From positions 1-49,212 of the IMG/VR virus record IMGVR_UViG_3300025282_000054: a stretch of 49,212 bases of DNA; one strand, 5' to 3'. The stretch's first letter is position 1. Every line of letters starts with the position of its first letter. The DNA is from a virus. A program made the position numbers and the translations under genes. The notes beneath the pieces were generated by a model. That model saw only the letters and a list, made by a program, of their open reading frames with translations, made no database searches and was not told the origin of the DNA. Positions 28,327 through 37,784 of this stretch are shown here, in pieces.

Positions 28327-28494
28327 ATGCTGAACCTCACTCTCATTGTGAACTGTGCGGCGACGATAGGCTTGGCAGGCGCAGTCGTCTTGGGCGAGGA
28401 GACACTGGTGTCCATCGGACTGGCATATGTCTCCGGACTCTTGACCGCGTTCGCCAGTCGTTACCATGTAGCCCTTGAGTCGAACGGGTCTTAA
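28327..28494 (+). CDS. small two-helix membrane protein (55 aa)
   Basis: ATG 28327 with TAGGTAGGGG upstream. The sequence has two hydrophobic segments (LTLIVNCAATIGLAGAVVLG and LVSIGLAYVSGLLTAFA) and a short polar tail. It resembles a small holin-like or membrane accessory protein, but it lies beside terminase, not endolysin. Function unknown. Confidence 0.55.
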   Translation: MLNLTLIVNCAATIGLAGAVVLGEETLVSIGLAYVSGLLTAFASRYHVALESNGS

Positions 28495-28526
28495 TGTAAG
28501 GGCTAAAATGCCACGCGAGGGTTAAC

Positions 28527-28982
28527 GTGGACACTATAAAAAAGACTCGGCGCAAAGGTGGACGCCCGAAGGGTAGTAAGGCGAAGGGATCGGGCGAGTG
28601 GAAGCCTGTGTTCCTGTCTGTCCTGCAGACGATGCCAGTGGTGCGTATAGCGTGCCAGAAGGCGGGGATCTCTCGGTCGGAAGCGTACAAGGTGCGGTCG
28701 TCTGATCCAGAGTTTGCGCTGGCATGGCAACAGGCGCTACAGGACGGCGTTGATATGATTGAGGCCACTCTTCATGCACGGGCGCGGAAGAGTGATACGG
28801 TTGCGGCCATCTTCCTGCTGAAGAACCTGCGACCTGAAGTCTACGGCGAGAATGTCAACGTGAACGTAAGTGGGTCGCTTTCCATCGAGGAAGTCAGTCA
28901 GGCGCGGGCCTCATTACATGCCAAGCTCACCCAAATTGCCAGCACCGTCGCCCCCGGCGAGAGACGGATCACTGTCGAATGA
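28527..28982 (+). CDS. terS: terminase small subunit
   Basis: A protein of 151 aa from GTG 28527 with GAGGG upstream. A basic N-terminus (KKTRRKGGRPKGSKAKG) is followed by a helix-turn-helix-type block VRIACQKAGISRSEAYKVRSSDPEF, a helical oligomerisation segment (MIEATLHARARKSDTVAAIFLLKNLRPEVYG) typical of small terminases, and a Glu-rich end. It should recognise the phage pac/cos site. The large subunit gene overlaps its 3' end. Confidence 0.8.
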   Translation: MDTIKKTRRKGGRPKGSKAKGSGEWKPVFLSVLQTMPVVRIACQKAGISRSEAYKVRSSDPEFALAWQQALQDGVDMIEATLHARARKSDTVAAIFLLKNLRPEVYGENVNVNVSGSLSIEEVSQARASLHAKLTQIASTVAPGERRITVE

Positions 28983-30384
28983 ATCACTGGCGGTACTGAC
29001 GGCGGCTGACCAGAGTGTTACGCAAGAGATCCTAGACAGTCTCACTCCAGCAGAGGCAGCCCTGCTTCGCTATGAGTGGAGGTTCTGGGCGCGACCAAAC
29101 CAATTAGCTCCAGCAGGCGAATGGGGTATCTGGTTACTGATGACTGGTCGAGGCTTTGGGAAGACCAGAGCGGGTTCGCAGTGGGTCATCGAACAGGCGC
29201 AACACCCGGGACATCGTATTGCCATCGTCGGTCGTATCCCTGCTGACTGTCGGGACGTCATGGTTAACGGCGAGTCCGGCATCTTGAGGTGCAGCCCTCC
29301 AGACTTCCGTCCGCTCTACGTGCCAAGTCAACGTCTCTTGAAATGGCCGAACGGGTCAGAGGCGAAACTGTTCTCCAGTGAGAAGCCTGCCGACTTACGT
29401 GGCCCAAACTTCCACTGTGCATGGATTGATGAGTTGGCGAAGTATGACCAAGCACAAGAGACATGGGACACACTGGTCATGGCGGTGCGTCTCCCAGACG
29501 AGCCGCGCATCGTGGTAACGACTACGCCTCGGCCCATCCCTGTCATCAAACGATTAATGGACGACCCGGCTACCCACATCACGCATGGTTCCATTTATGA
29601 CAATCGCACAAACCTAAGCGCCAAGTTCTTTGAACGTCTCATCAAACGGTATGAGGGAACCTATCTTGGTCGACAGGAACTAGAAGGACTCCTTATAACG
29701 GATCGTCCCGGGGCGCTGTGGGCGCGGTCGACCTTAGAGAACCAGCGGGTGTCTGTTGCGCCAGAGGAACTGTCTCGTATCGTCGTGGCGATTGACCCAC
29801 CGGCAACCGCATCTGAGGATAGCTCCGAAGCGGGCGTCGTGGTTGTTGGTCGTGCGAGTGACGGAACGTCCTACGTCTTGGCTGATGGCAGTCTGCATGG
29901 CACGCCAGATGAATGGGGTCGACAGGCTGTGAGGCTGTATGACCAGTTTGAGGCAAACCAGATTGTGGGTGAGGTGAACAACGGGGGCGACATGGTGGGC
30001 TTCACTGTGCGGGAGTGTGCCAAGGCCCTACATCGTGATGGTGAACGCGAGACCAGCGCAGTGCCATACGTGCCAGTGCGTGCTAGTCGCGGCAAGCTCA
30101 CCAGAGCCGAGCCTGTGTCTGCTCTGTATACCCAAGGGCGAGTGAAGCATGTCGGCGTCTATCCAGAACTGGAAGACCAATTGACCTCATGGTTGCCGGG
30201 AGAACAATCGCCCGATCGCTTGGATGCACTGGTGTGGGCGTTGACATCGTTGGTCATCTACAGCGGTGATGACATCGAGACATGGGGTGGCGCTGACACC
30301 GCGTCCGAATCGAGCGAACACGTTCGGGATGTTGTGAAACATGAAGGGTCATGGTTTCCGTCTGGTGTCTCGTCTCGATGGTGA
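28918..30384 (+). CDS. terL: terminase large subunit
   Basis: About 488 aa from ATG 28918 (no strong ribosome binding site; a nearby alternative start cannot be excluded). ATPase: Walker A TGRGFGKT (Lys82), Walker B CAWIDE (Asp171-Glu172), coupling VVTTTPRP. Nuclease: VVAIDPP with Asp293, followed by the second acidic cluster region (GEVNNGGD) and DRLDALVWAL. It is the packaging motor and cuts concatemers. It overlaps the small subunit by 65 bp. Confidence 0.92.
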   Translation: MPSSPKLPAPSPPARDGSLSNESLAVLTAADQSVTQEILDSLTPAEAALLRYEWRFWARPNQLAPAGEWGIWLLMTGRGFGKTRAGSQWVIEQAQHPGHRIAIVGRIPADCRDVMVNGESGILRCSPPDFRPLYVPSQRLLKWPNGSEAKLFSSEKPADLRGPNFHCAWIDELAKYDQAQETWDTLVMAVRLPDEPRIVVTTTPRPIPVIKRLMDDPATHITHGSIYDNRTNLSAKFFERLIKRYEGTYLGRQELEGLLITDRPGALWARSTLENQRVSVAPEELSRIVVAIDPPATASEDSSEAGVVVVGRASDGTSYVLADGSLHGTPDEWGRQAVRLYDQFEANQIVGEVNNGGDMVGFTVRECAKALHRDGERETSAVPYVPVRASRGKLTRAEPVSALYTQGRVKHVGVYPELEDQLTSWLPGEQSPDRLDALVWALTSLVIYSGDDIETWGGADTASESSEHVRDVVKHEGSWFPSGVSSRW

Positions 30385-30428
30385 TGTCTTGGGTTGCGTC
30401 GTCCTAGACATTCTGCCATAGTCACGCT

Positions 30429-32843
30429 ATGCAACCACAGTCCCCATCTTTTGGCCAGCGTCTGTCTGTCGCGGCTAAAGCACTGGTTGGAATCTTTTCC
30501 GATGAGAGCGCGAGACAGGCGCACGGAATGCTTGGTGGCATCTTCAACGGAAGCGCTGGTGATCCCCCTTACCGTGGGGCGTCAAGCATCCTGTCGGCCT
30601 ATTCAACAATGCCGTGGCTTCGGGCTGTTGCCCAACGAGTCGCTACGTCCGTCTCCGCATCGACAACACAGTGGCGACTGTATGCGCCGTCATCAGGGCG
30701 GCGGAATGACGTGCGGGTCATACAGCGGTCGGGAGACTCGACGGCGCGTCGAGACATGATTCGGAAGGCCAACGCTGACCTCGTTGAGGTCGATAGCCAT
30801 ATCCTGCTCGATGCCTTGAACAAGGCGAACAGTTACATGGTGGGCCAGTCGTTGTTTAAGCTCACCCAGTTGCACCTCGATCTCGTTGGTGAGTCGTTCT
30901 GGATAAAAGAGCGGAACGCTTTTGGAGCTCCTGTTGAGTTTTGGCCTGTTCCTCCCGACTGGATAGAAGCAACACCCACACCAGAGAGTCGGTCGTATCG
31001 TGTGAGCTTTGGCGCATGGCAGGGGACAATACCGGAAACAGAGATTCTCTGGATGGCTGACCTTGACCCGTCGAACCCGTACGGCAGAGGCACCGGCATG
31101 GCCCGTTCACTGTCTGATGAGTTAGAGACCGATGAGTATGCCGCGAAGCATACGCGCCAATTGTTCTTTAACCGCGCACGACCAGACATGATTATCTGGC
31201 CGAAGTCTCAAGGTGCTCACGATGTTGGTCTGCAACAGGATCAGGTCAGGCGATTAGAGGAACGCTGGCTTGATGGGCATCAAGGTTTCTGGCGAGCGTT
31301 CAAGCCGTTCTTCGTTGGGCGAGAGATTCAGGTCCATGAGGTGAATCAGTCGCTACAGGAATTGCAGCTGGTCGAGCTTCGCAAGCATGAACGGGACACG
31401 ATTGTACAGGTCTTCGGTATACCGCCTGAACTGCTAGGCATCCTTAACAATTCCAACAGGGCCACGATTGAGTCTGCGGACTATCTCTTCAGCCGATGGG
31501 TCGTAACGCCGCGTTTGGAATTTCTGCGTTCACAATTACAAGAACGGTTGGTGCCTGAGTATGACGAGCGATTGGTCTTGGACTTTGTGTCTCCAGTGCA
31601 GGAAGACCGCGAGCATATGCTGGAAGCGGCGAAGGCTGCGCCATGGGCCATGAAGGTTGATGAGTGGAGAACGTTGCAAGGCCAAGAGACGTTAGACGAT
31701 GACGCTGGTCAGGTGCACATGATGCCGCTCAATCTGATTCCAGTGCGTTCCCCTAGCGTGCCTCCAGCGCCTGTACCTGCGACAGTAGCGGGTGAGACGC
31801 CCCCGGAAGGGGATGTAATCACTGACGCATGGCGAGACGATCTGACGGTCTTAAAGGATGCCGGTGATGGTGAAGCCGTTGGGCAAGTGCAACGTGAGAT
31901 TGCGGACAACATCGACGGCCTGTCTGGTGTCTGGGGTGATTTGGCTGAACAGGAACCCAAGCTCGCCCGTATGGTCGGTCGCCATATTCGTGGATTAAGC
32001 GAGCGGGTCAGCGCCGATGACCTGTCGTCGATTGCAACTGGGCCGCAGCTGGAACAGATGCTGGACTTCGAAGGCTGGATTCGGGAACTCGATGATGCGA
32101 TGCGGCCGTATTGGAAACAGGGCTGGTGGACGGGAGCAGAGTTCTCAGCAACGGATCTTGGCATCACGCTCCAGACCAGTGCTCATGCACCGATCGCCAA
32201 GCAGGAGTTGCCTGCGCCGACGATTACACCAGTTGTGCCAGCCTTTGATTTTAACGTGATGAATCCGTATGCGGTGAACTGGGTGCAGACGCACGGCGCA
32301 CAGTTTATCCAGCAGGTCGGTGATGCAACCAAGGCGGCGATTCGGAGTTCGGTAGCGGACGCTGTAAAGATGGGCCTAAGCGTTAAAGCGGAAGCGCGGG
32401 AACTGTTGAAGCTCCAGATAGGTCTCACCACAGAACAACGCACCTCTATCTGGCATTATCGACAGCGGTTGATGTCGACCAAGCCGCACCTGACGCCTGC
32501 TCAACGCATCGCAGACATTAAGCGGTATCGAGACTCTAAGGTTAAGCTACGGGCCATGACCATTGCTCGCACCGAACTGGCGTTTGCTAGCTCGGAAGGG
32601 CAGGAAGCGATTTGGGGCGAAGCGGCCAAGCAACAACTCCTAGACCTTGGCAGCATGAGCCGCGACTGGATTGGCTCGATTGACAAAAGCACCTGTCCCA
32701 TTTGTCGCAATCTACACTACCAACAGCCTGTGCCGTTTGAGAAGTCCTTCACGGTAGGCATGCGTAGCTTTAAGAATGCACCCGCGCATCCAAACTGTCG
32801 ATGCACCGTAGCGTTGACCAAGACCAAGACACCGAAAGCCTGA
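30429..32843 (+). CDS. portal protein fused to MuF-like head protein
   Basis: A protein of 804 aa. Residues about 1-430 are an HK97-type portal (APVEFWPVPPDW, NPYGRGTGMARSLSDELE, GIPPELLGILNNSNRATIESADY). A Pro/Ala-rich linker about residues 435-465 leads to a C-terminal domain with the minor-head MuF/SPP1 gp7 cysteine-histidine pattern CPICRNLH, then PAHPNCRC near the end. In most phages the two are separate genes; here they are one. The portal forms the DNA entry vertex; MuF-type proteins are minor head components. Confidence 0.88.
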   Translation: MQPQSPSFGQRLSVAAKALVGIFSDESARQAHGMLGGIFNGSAGDPPYRGASSILSAYSTMPWLRAVAQRVATSVSASTTQWRLYAPSSGRRNDVRVIQRSGDSTARRDMIRKANADLVEVDSHILLDALNKANSYMVGQSLFKLTQLHLDLVGESFWIKERNAFGAPVEFWPVPPDWIEATPTPESRSYRVSFGAWQGTIPETEILWMADLDPSNPYGRGTGMARSLSDELETDEYAAKHTRQLFFNRARPDMIIWPKSQGAHDVGLQQDQVRRLEERWLDGHQGFWRAFKPFFVGREIQVHEVNQSLQELQLVELRKHERDTIVQVFGIPPELLGILNNSNRATIESADYLFSRWVVTPRLEFLRSQLQERLVPEYDERLVLDFVSPVQEDREHMLEAAKAAPWAMKVDEWRTLQGQETLDDDAGQVHMMPLNLIPVRSPSVPPAPVPATVAGETPPEGDVITDAWRDDLTVLKDAGDGEAVGQVQREIADNIDGLSGVWGDLAEQEPKLARMVGRHIRGLSERVSADDLSSIATGPQLEQMLDFEGWIRELDDAMRPYWKQGWWTGAEFSATDLGITLQTSAHAPIAKQELPAPTITPVVPAFDFNVMNPYAVNWVQTHGAQFIQQVGDATKAAIRSSVADAVKMGLSVKAEARELLKLQIGLTTEQRTSIWHYRQRLMSTKPHLTPAQRIADIKRYRDSKVKLRAMTIARTELAFASSEGQEAIWGEAAKQQLLDLGSMSRDWIGSIDKSTCPICRNLHYQQPVPFEKSFTVGMRSFKNAPAHPNCRCTVALTKTKTPKA

Positions 32844-32865
32844 CCCACACACAAGGAGGACGTTG

Positions 32866-33123
32866 ATGGGATGGATCACACTAGGGATGAAGATGTTGCC
32901 GTATATCGTCGAGGCGGTGCAATGGGTTGAGAAGTTCATCACGACCAAGGGTCAATACAAGCAGGATGCCGCCGTCTATCTCGTGAAGAGCGTGCTCGGC
33001 ATTGCAGAAATTGGAACGGCAAAAGACCTCTTGGATGACGACGAGGTTGAGGCTGCAACCCGCAAAGTGATCGACGCGGTGGTGGCACTCCAGAACGTCG
33101 TGGCAAAGAAGCACGGTGAGTAA
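32866..33123 (+). CDS. small hypothetical protein (85 aa)
   Basis: ATG 32866 has AAGGAGG 6 nt upstream, so this start is chosen over the in-frame TTG at 32863. It is all-helical: a hydrophobic beginning (WITLGMKMLPYIVEAVQWVEKF), then charged helices (LLDDDEVEAATRKVIDAVVALQN). The stop overlaps the next GTG. It may be a small head accessory or scaffold; no family is recognised. Confidence 0.6.
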   Translation: MGWITLGMKMLPYIVEAVQWVEKFITTKGQYKQDAAVYLVKSVLGIAEIGTAKDLLDDDEVEAATRKVIDAVVALQNVVAKKHGE

Positions 33124-33793
33124 ACCTGTCCGTCCCTTCACGTTAAGTCCACACAACAGTCATGCGGTTATCCGTGACGGTCGTATCGTCGTGGAACCCA
33201 AGCGGCGTCGAGTCGTTATCACTGGTGCTGGCAATTCATTGCGTCTCATCCCGTGGAACGACGAGTCGTGGGAGATATGGGGCATCAATAATTTCTGGAA
33301 CGCTATGCGTGATCCCGAGGGACGATTGCGCGCCGACCGATGGTTTGAACTGCATCCCCCAACCGAAGACATTCAAGACCCACATGACATGAATTGGCTG
33401 CGGGACTGCCCAGTGCCAATTTATACGACCGAACCATTCCCAGAGAATCCACGCGCCGTCGTGTTCCCCGTTGATGACCTTGCGAAACATTACCGAGACT
33501 ATTTCTCCTGCACGTTTGCCTACCAGATTGCCTTGGCTATCGCTGAGGACTTTCAAGAGATTGCGGTGCATGGCCTAGAACTAGCGTACGGCACGCAGCG
33601 AGAAGCGACAGTGGAACGGGCGTGCGTTGACTGGTGGCTCGGCTATGCAGAAGGACGCGGGATGAAGGTTACAGTTCCCGAAGGCGACCATGTGATTACA
33701 CACTGGTCGAGATATGGATTTGATTATTGGCGAGAGGCCAAGCTGGTCGAGCAATACGTTGGGTCGTTAATAGGCAGGAAAATTGCAGAGTAG
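33116..33793 (+). CDS. MptE/MAF-like Rossmann-type protein, paralogue 1
   Basis: A protein of 225 aa from GTG 33116, overlapping the previous stop. It contains RRVVITGAGNSLRLIPW, EIWGINNFW, DRWFELHPP, CPVPIYTTEP, SCTFAYQIALAIAEDFQEIAVHGLELAYG and WWLGYAEGRGMKVTVPEG. The gene at 37785 shares all these blocks, so the two are paralogues. The GxGxSL...WxxN pattern recalls the MptE-like/MAF (DUF115) and GT42-type folds; MAF proteins are linked to nonulosonic acid transfer on flagellin. A role on the virion is speculative; no function has been established for the phage forms. Confidence 0.55.
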   Translation: MSKPVRPFTLSPHNSHAVIRDGRIVVEPKRRRVVITGAGNSLRLIPWNDESWEIWGINNFWNAMRDPEGRLRADRWFELHPPTEDIQDPHDMNWLRDCPVPIYTTEPFPENPRAVVFPVDDLAKHYRDYFSCTFAYQIALAIAEDFQEIAVHGLELAYGTQREATVERACVDWWLGYAEGRGMKVTVPEGDHVITHWSRYGFDYWREAKLVEQYVGSLIGRKIAE

Positions 33794-33919
33794 CTATGGA
33801 CAAGGCCGACCAAACGTGTCATGGTGCGATTGGGTCGGTGTGGTGGTGGAGTTAGGGCGGGTCGCGTAACGTTACCTCCTGCGGAACGCGCCCGTCCTCT
33901 CCTGTTGAACGGAGCCACA

Positions 33920-35578
33920 ATGACAGAACCAGATTTTGTAAAACAGACCGAAGACATCAGCACGTGGCGAACACAGGTAGCGTCTGGCAACGCGCCGGAC
34001 GATGCCGTTGTGCGGAAACAGTTTGTCAGCGATGTTGAGGTGCATGATGACCGCACCGTAAAGTTTGTCATCACAACTGGTGACGCCGATCGGGAAAAGG
34101 ACATCATAGATCCTGCCGGATGGGACGTTCGTGGGTATCTCAAGAACCCCGTGGTTCTGTTTGCCCATGATTATGATTCCCTTCCAGTTGCTCGCACCGT
34201 GAGTCTGGAACAACAAGGCGACAAGCTGATTGCGGTCGCTGAGTTTGCCAGTCCTGAATTGAATCCCATGGCAGAGCAGGTCTACCAGATGCTGCGGCAG
34301 GGATTTCTGAAAGGTGCATCGGTGGGGTTTAGACCACTGGCGTTCACCTATAACGAGACGCGCGGCGGCGTGGACTTTGCCAAGCAGGAGCTCTTAGAGT
34401 TTTCCGTTGTTCCTATTCCGGCGAACGCTCAAGCGTTGATGGCTGCTGGCATGACCAATGACGCCGATGTCTCGCAGTGGACACAATGGGCGAAGACGGT
34501 CCTGTTGGCGCTTGACCCAGACGCCATCAACACCAAAGCTCCCATTAGTGACCAGCTTGACGATTTCCTTGATGTTATTCGGAAGATGATGAACGACATC
34601 AAAGTCTCGGTGAAAGAAACGATTCGGAACGTAGACGAGTTCCAAAACTCGTTTCAGTATTCCTCTCCAGCACGAGCGATGCCAACGCCGCCCGATTGGT
34701 CTACGCTCGACGTTAAGGGCATTTCTCCGAAGAATGTGTCGGAAGAGACTGCGCCAATGGAGGAATCATGGAGCAAGCCATCGCTTGGTGACTTCTCGGA
34801 TAAGCCGTGGGGCGACCTGTCATCTGGAGAGCGTCGCAAGATTGCTGGACACTTCGCATGGGCAACGGCGGCTGCACCAGACACGTTTGGTGATATGAAG
34901 CTCCCGCATCATCGCGCCAGTGATGGGTATGTTGTGTGGCGCGGTGTGGTTGCTGCGTCTGGTCGTCTTGACCAAACAGACTTTCCATCTGATGACATGG
35001 GCGCAGTCAAGAAACATTTGGCGGCCCACTTCCGTGAGTTCGATCGGGAAGCGCCGTGGGAACGAGACGCTAGCGGCTGGTCAGCCTTTGTCAAAGCTCG
35101 CAATAGGCGAACGCTCAAGCGTGGCGAGCCGTTGCACGACAACGACATTGCCAGCTTGCTGGATGACTACGGGTTTGAGGATGAGGCGATTGTCATGGTG
35201 TTACCACCAGCAAACGCTATACAGTCCGCTTCAAACGAGGATGAGCTAGTTAAGGCTTCGGACAATGCGTCAGGTGAGGTCTTGGACTCTATTCTTGAAT
35301 CCGTTAAACTTGTCCATGAGCAAGTCCAACACTTGAGCGATCGGGTTGAGTCGCAGGAAGCGCAATCCGGCGAGATGGTTTTGGAAATGGACGACGCTGG
35401 TGGCTTCATGGTAATGGATCACTCAGAGGAACGTGCTGTAGCCGACGACCTGTCGGTCGATGTGAATCCGGCTGACTTGTCGCATGCCTTGCGCGATGCA
35501 ATGCACGAAACAGTGAGCGCGGTCGTGGGCGCGGAAATCCGGTCTGCGGTTAATGCAATGCGTGGTCGTCTCGACTGA
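33920..35578 (+). CDS. HK97-type prohead protease (S78) with long C-terminal extension
   Basis: A protein of 552 aa; ATG 33920 follows GGAG. The first 180 residues hold the S78 protease: DREKDIIDPAGWDV, NPVVLFAHDYDSLPVART (catalytic His83), GFLKGASVGF (Ser134) and ELLEFSVVPIPAN. A second domain (about residues 290-400, SLGDFSDKPWGDLSSGERRK, MKLPHH) and a coiled-coil/acidic tail follow, which may act as scaffold before being cleaved. It matures the head. Confidence 0.88.
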   Translation: MTEPDFVKQTEDISTWRTQVASGNAPDDAVVRKQFVSDVEVHDDRTVKFVITTGDADREKDIIDPAGWDVRGYLKNPVVLFAHDYDSLPVARTVSLEQQGDKLIAVAEFASPELNPMAEQVYQMLRQGFLKGASVGFRPLAFTYNETRGGVDFAKQELLEFSVVPIPANAQALMAAGMTNDADVSQWTQWAKTVLLALDPDAINTKAPISDQLDDFLDVIRKMMNDIKVSVKETIRNVDEFQNSFQYSSPARAMPTPPDWSTLDVKGISPKNVSEETAPMEESWSKPSLGDFSDKPWGDLSSGERRKIAGHFAWATAAAPDTFGDMKLPHHRASDGYVVWRGVVAASGRLDQTDFPSDDMGAVKKHLAAHFREFDREAPWERDASGWSAFVKARNRRTLKRGEPLHDNDIASLLDDYGFEDEAIVMVLPPANAIQSASNEDELVKASDNASGEVLDSILESVKLVHEQVQHLSDRVESQEAQSGEMVLEMDDAGGFMVMDHSEERAVADDLSVDVNPADLSHALRDAMHETVSAVVGAEIRSAVNAMRGRLD

Positions 35579-35602
35579 AGCGGACTGTTAGGAGAACATC
35601 AC

Positions 35603-36868
35603 ATGAGTAAAGGGATGACGAGGGAACAACTCGCAGACTTCGTGAAGGAAACTTCTGTCCCGTTGATCAAGGATCAGCTTGGCAGCGAGATTTCACAGGT
35701 TGTGCGTGAGAACGTAGAAAAGATGGCGTCGGACCCAAACGGTCCGTGGGCAAGCAAGTGGTCTGATCGCTTGGTTGAACAGAAAGCGTCAACACCAACA
35801 CGCGAGAAGGGTGCGGCGTTTGGTCGCGTCGTTCGTGCGATGGCCGCAGCCAAGATGAACAAGATGGGGTCGGAAGGCACTGTCGAGGTTCTTCGGGGTT
35901 GGGGCGATACCGATCTAGCGGATGCGCTGGCGGACGCTCGTTCCAAAGCGTTGGCCGCTGGTGATGCGACTGCTGGTGGCTTCCTCGTGCCGACACAGTT
36001 CAGCAACGAGGTCATCGAACTCTTGCGTGCACAGTCTGTCGTGAGACGACTTGGCGCGAGAACGGTGCAGATGCCAACCGGTACACTGAAGTATCCGAAG
36101 ATCGCCACTGGCGCATCGGCGGCCTACATCGGTGAGAACGTCAACATCGGTAAGTCAGAAGAGACGTTCGGTCAACTGACACTAACGTTCAAGAAGCTGG
36201 CAGTCCTCACGCCTATCAGTAACGACTTGCTTCGCTATAGCAGTCCATCGGCTGATGCGATTGTGCGAGACGACCTTGTGTCGTCGATGGCTACCAAGGA
36301 GGACTCGACGTTCATCCGTGGTGCTGGCACAGACGCGACTCCGAAGGGTCTGCTGAACTGGTGTGTCGCTGACCAGAAGATTGCGGCGTCGGCTGCATCG
36401 CTGGCGAACATCACTGACAATCTTGGTCAGTTGGTCGTCAAGCTCAAGAACGCCGACATCCCGATGATTACACCGGGGTGGATCATGGCACCGAGAACAG
36501 AACAAAGCCTTGCCACCATTCAGAACGCGAACGGTGTGTTCGCGTTCCGTGATGAGGTTATCGCTGGCACGTTGTGGGGTTGGCCGATTGGCACCACGAC
36601 CAACGTGCCAATCACACTCGACACGACTGGCGCGGGAAATGATGACGAGTCAGAAATCTACCTCGTCGATTTCTCGCAAGTCCTGATCGGTGAGTCGCAG
36701 AGCCTGCTTGTTGATTCATCGCAGGAAGCGGCGTATCACGATGGGTCGAACGTCCAAGCGGCGTTTAGCCTTGACCAAACTGTTGTGCGGGCAATTGCCG
36801 AACACGACCTTGGCATGCGGCATGACAAGGCTGTGGCAATGCTGACCGGCGTAACTTGGGCACCATAG
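35603..36868 (+). CDS. major capsid protein (HK97 fold)
   Basis: A protein of 421 aa with TTAGGAGAACATCAC upstream of ATG 35603. N-terminal about 110 residues are helical and charged (delta-domain-like, probably removed by the protease). The core has AAGDATAGGFLVPTQFSNEVIELLRAQSVVRRLG, KLAVLTPISNDLLRYSSP and FIRGAGTDATPKGLLNW, the standard HK97 major capsid blocks. It directly follows the protease gene. Confidence 0.93.
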   Translation: MSKGMTREQLADFVKETSVPLIKDQLGSEISQVVRENVEKMASDPNGPWASKWSDRLVEQKASTPTREKGAAFGRVVRAMAAAKMNKMGSEGTVEVLRGWGDTDLADALADARSKALAAGDATAGGFLVPTQFSNEVIELLRAQSVVRRLGARTVQMPTGTLKYPKIATGASAAYIGENVNIGKSEETFGQLTLTFKKLAVLTPISNDLLRYSSPSADAIVRDDLVSSMATKEDSTFIRGAGTDATPKGLLNWCVADQKIAASAASLANITDNLGQLVVKLKNADIPMITPGWIMAPRTEQSLATIQNANGVFAFRDEVIAGTLWGWPIGTTTNVPITLDTTGAGNDDESEIYLVDFSQVLIGESQSLLVDSSQEAAYHDGSNVQAAFSLDQTVVRAIAEHDLGMRHDKAVAMLTGVTWAP

Positions 36869-36925
36869 GATGAGCGGCCTGTATAGCGTTTCGCTTGGGT
36901 CTGGTGAGTAAAGCGAGGACATCAC

Positions 36926-37543
36926 ATGATAACCAGAGACGTAGCACAGATCAGACCAGTCCACGCGGTAGACGTTGAATCTTACGACGCCTCCTGCGGT
37001 GGCAATGACGGGACGACTGACAACGAGGTCAAGGGTCGCATCATCGACCGTCTTGGTCTTGGTCGTTCCTATGTATCGGCGTTGCTTCATGCGTATGGAT
37101 GGGGCGACATTGGCACCAGCACGGCTAGTGGCACCAAGTTCATGACTGTCGGCGCGCGGTTGTTGCATTCCAGCACAACCTGTGCCGATGATTTCGATGA
37201 ACTGTCCACAGCGGACCGTCCAAGTAATCAGGCGCTGTTCCTGACTGGGAACACAACGTCCACGCTGGCAAGTGGCTTTATGGCGACAAGCACAAGCGTT
37301 GGAACGTTTGGTGTGTTCACTGCAACGGCAACAGGTAGTGCTGCTGGTGATGCGTTTGGGTTTTATGACATCACTGGTGCACAGCGGTTTATACAAGCCG
37401 CGTTGCTCTGGAATGCGAATGCGTCAAGCTCGGGTGGATCGGTCCTAGAGGCTGGTGTTGATATTGGCTTTGGTGAGGTAGACGTTGTTCCTCACCAGAC
37501 GACAAGCACCGGCGCTGTGTATGTCACTACCTGCAACGGCTAG
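36926..37543 (+). CDS. head-associated hypothetical protein, possible decoration protein
   Basis: A protein of 205 aa with GAGGACATCACATG start context. It is Ser/Thr/Gly/Ala-rich and predicted beta-strand-rich (TLASGFMATSTSVGTFGVFTATATGSAAGDAFG), typical of surface-exposed phage proteins. Its place immediately after the major capsid protein suggests a decoration or head-fibre protein. No family is recognised. Confidence 0.6.
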   Translation: MITRDVAQIRPVHAVDVESYDASCGGNDGTTDNEVKGRIIDRLGLGRSYVSALLHAYGWGDIGTSTASGTKFMTVGARLLHSSTTCADDFDELSTADRPSNQALFLTGNTTSTLASGFMATSTSVGTFGVFTATATGSAAGDAFGFYDITGAQRFIQAALLWNANASSSGGSVLEAGVDIGFGEVDVVPHQTTSTGAVYVTTCNG

Positions 37544-37555
37544 GCACAATGACGC

Positions 37556-37783
37556 ATGGCACTGGTAACGTACGAGGTTGTAGGTCGGACTCTGGTTATG
37601 AGTACGGGCTTGACCCTGCAAGTGGGTGAACGCTTTGGCCTAGATCCAGATCGTCCGGAACATGCGTCGATAATCCAACGAGGGTGGGTGCGCCAGTGCC
37701 CACCCTCTTCGTCTATTACCAAGTCGCTAGAGCACCAACCCAACAAGCAAGTCAGAAAGCGACATACTAGGAGGAAGGGATAG
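37556..37783 (+). CDS. small basic hypothetical protein (75 aa)
   Basis: ATG 37556 with TAGGCACA upstream. A short beta-like N-terminus (MALVTYEVVGRTLVMSTGLTL) with QVGERFGLDP, then a polar basic tail ending HTRRKG. Possibly a small head-assembly or DNA-associated protein; no family is recognised. Confidence 0.5.
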   Translation: MALVTYEVVGRTLVMSTGLTLQVGERFGLDPDRPEHASIIQRGWVRQCPPSSSITKSLEHQPNKQVRKRHTRRKG

Positions 37784-37784
37784 G

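Noticed and set aside
33794-33919. Small gene in the gap before the prohead protease
   Set aside because: The only ATG frame there is 19 codons without a ribosome binding site; the gap has a weak GGCCGACC-type inverted repeat but nothing clear.
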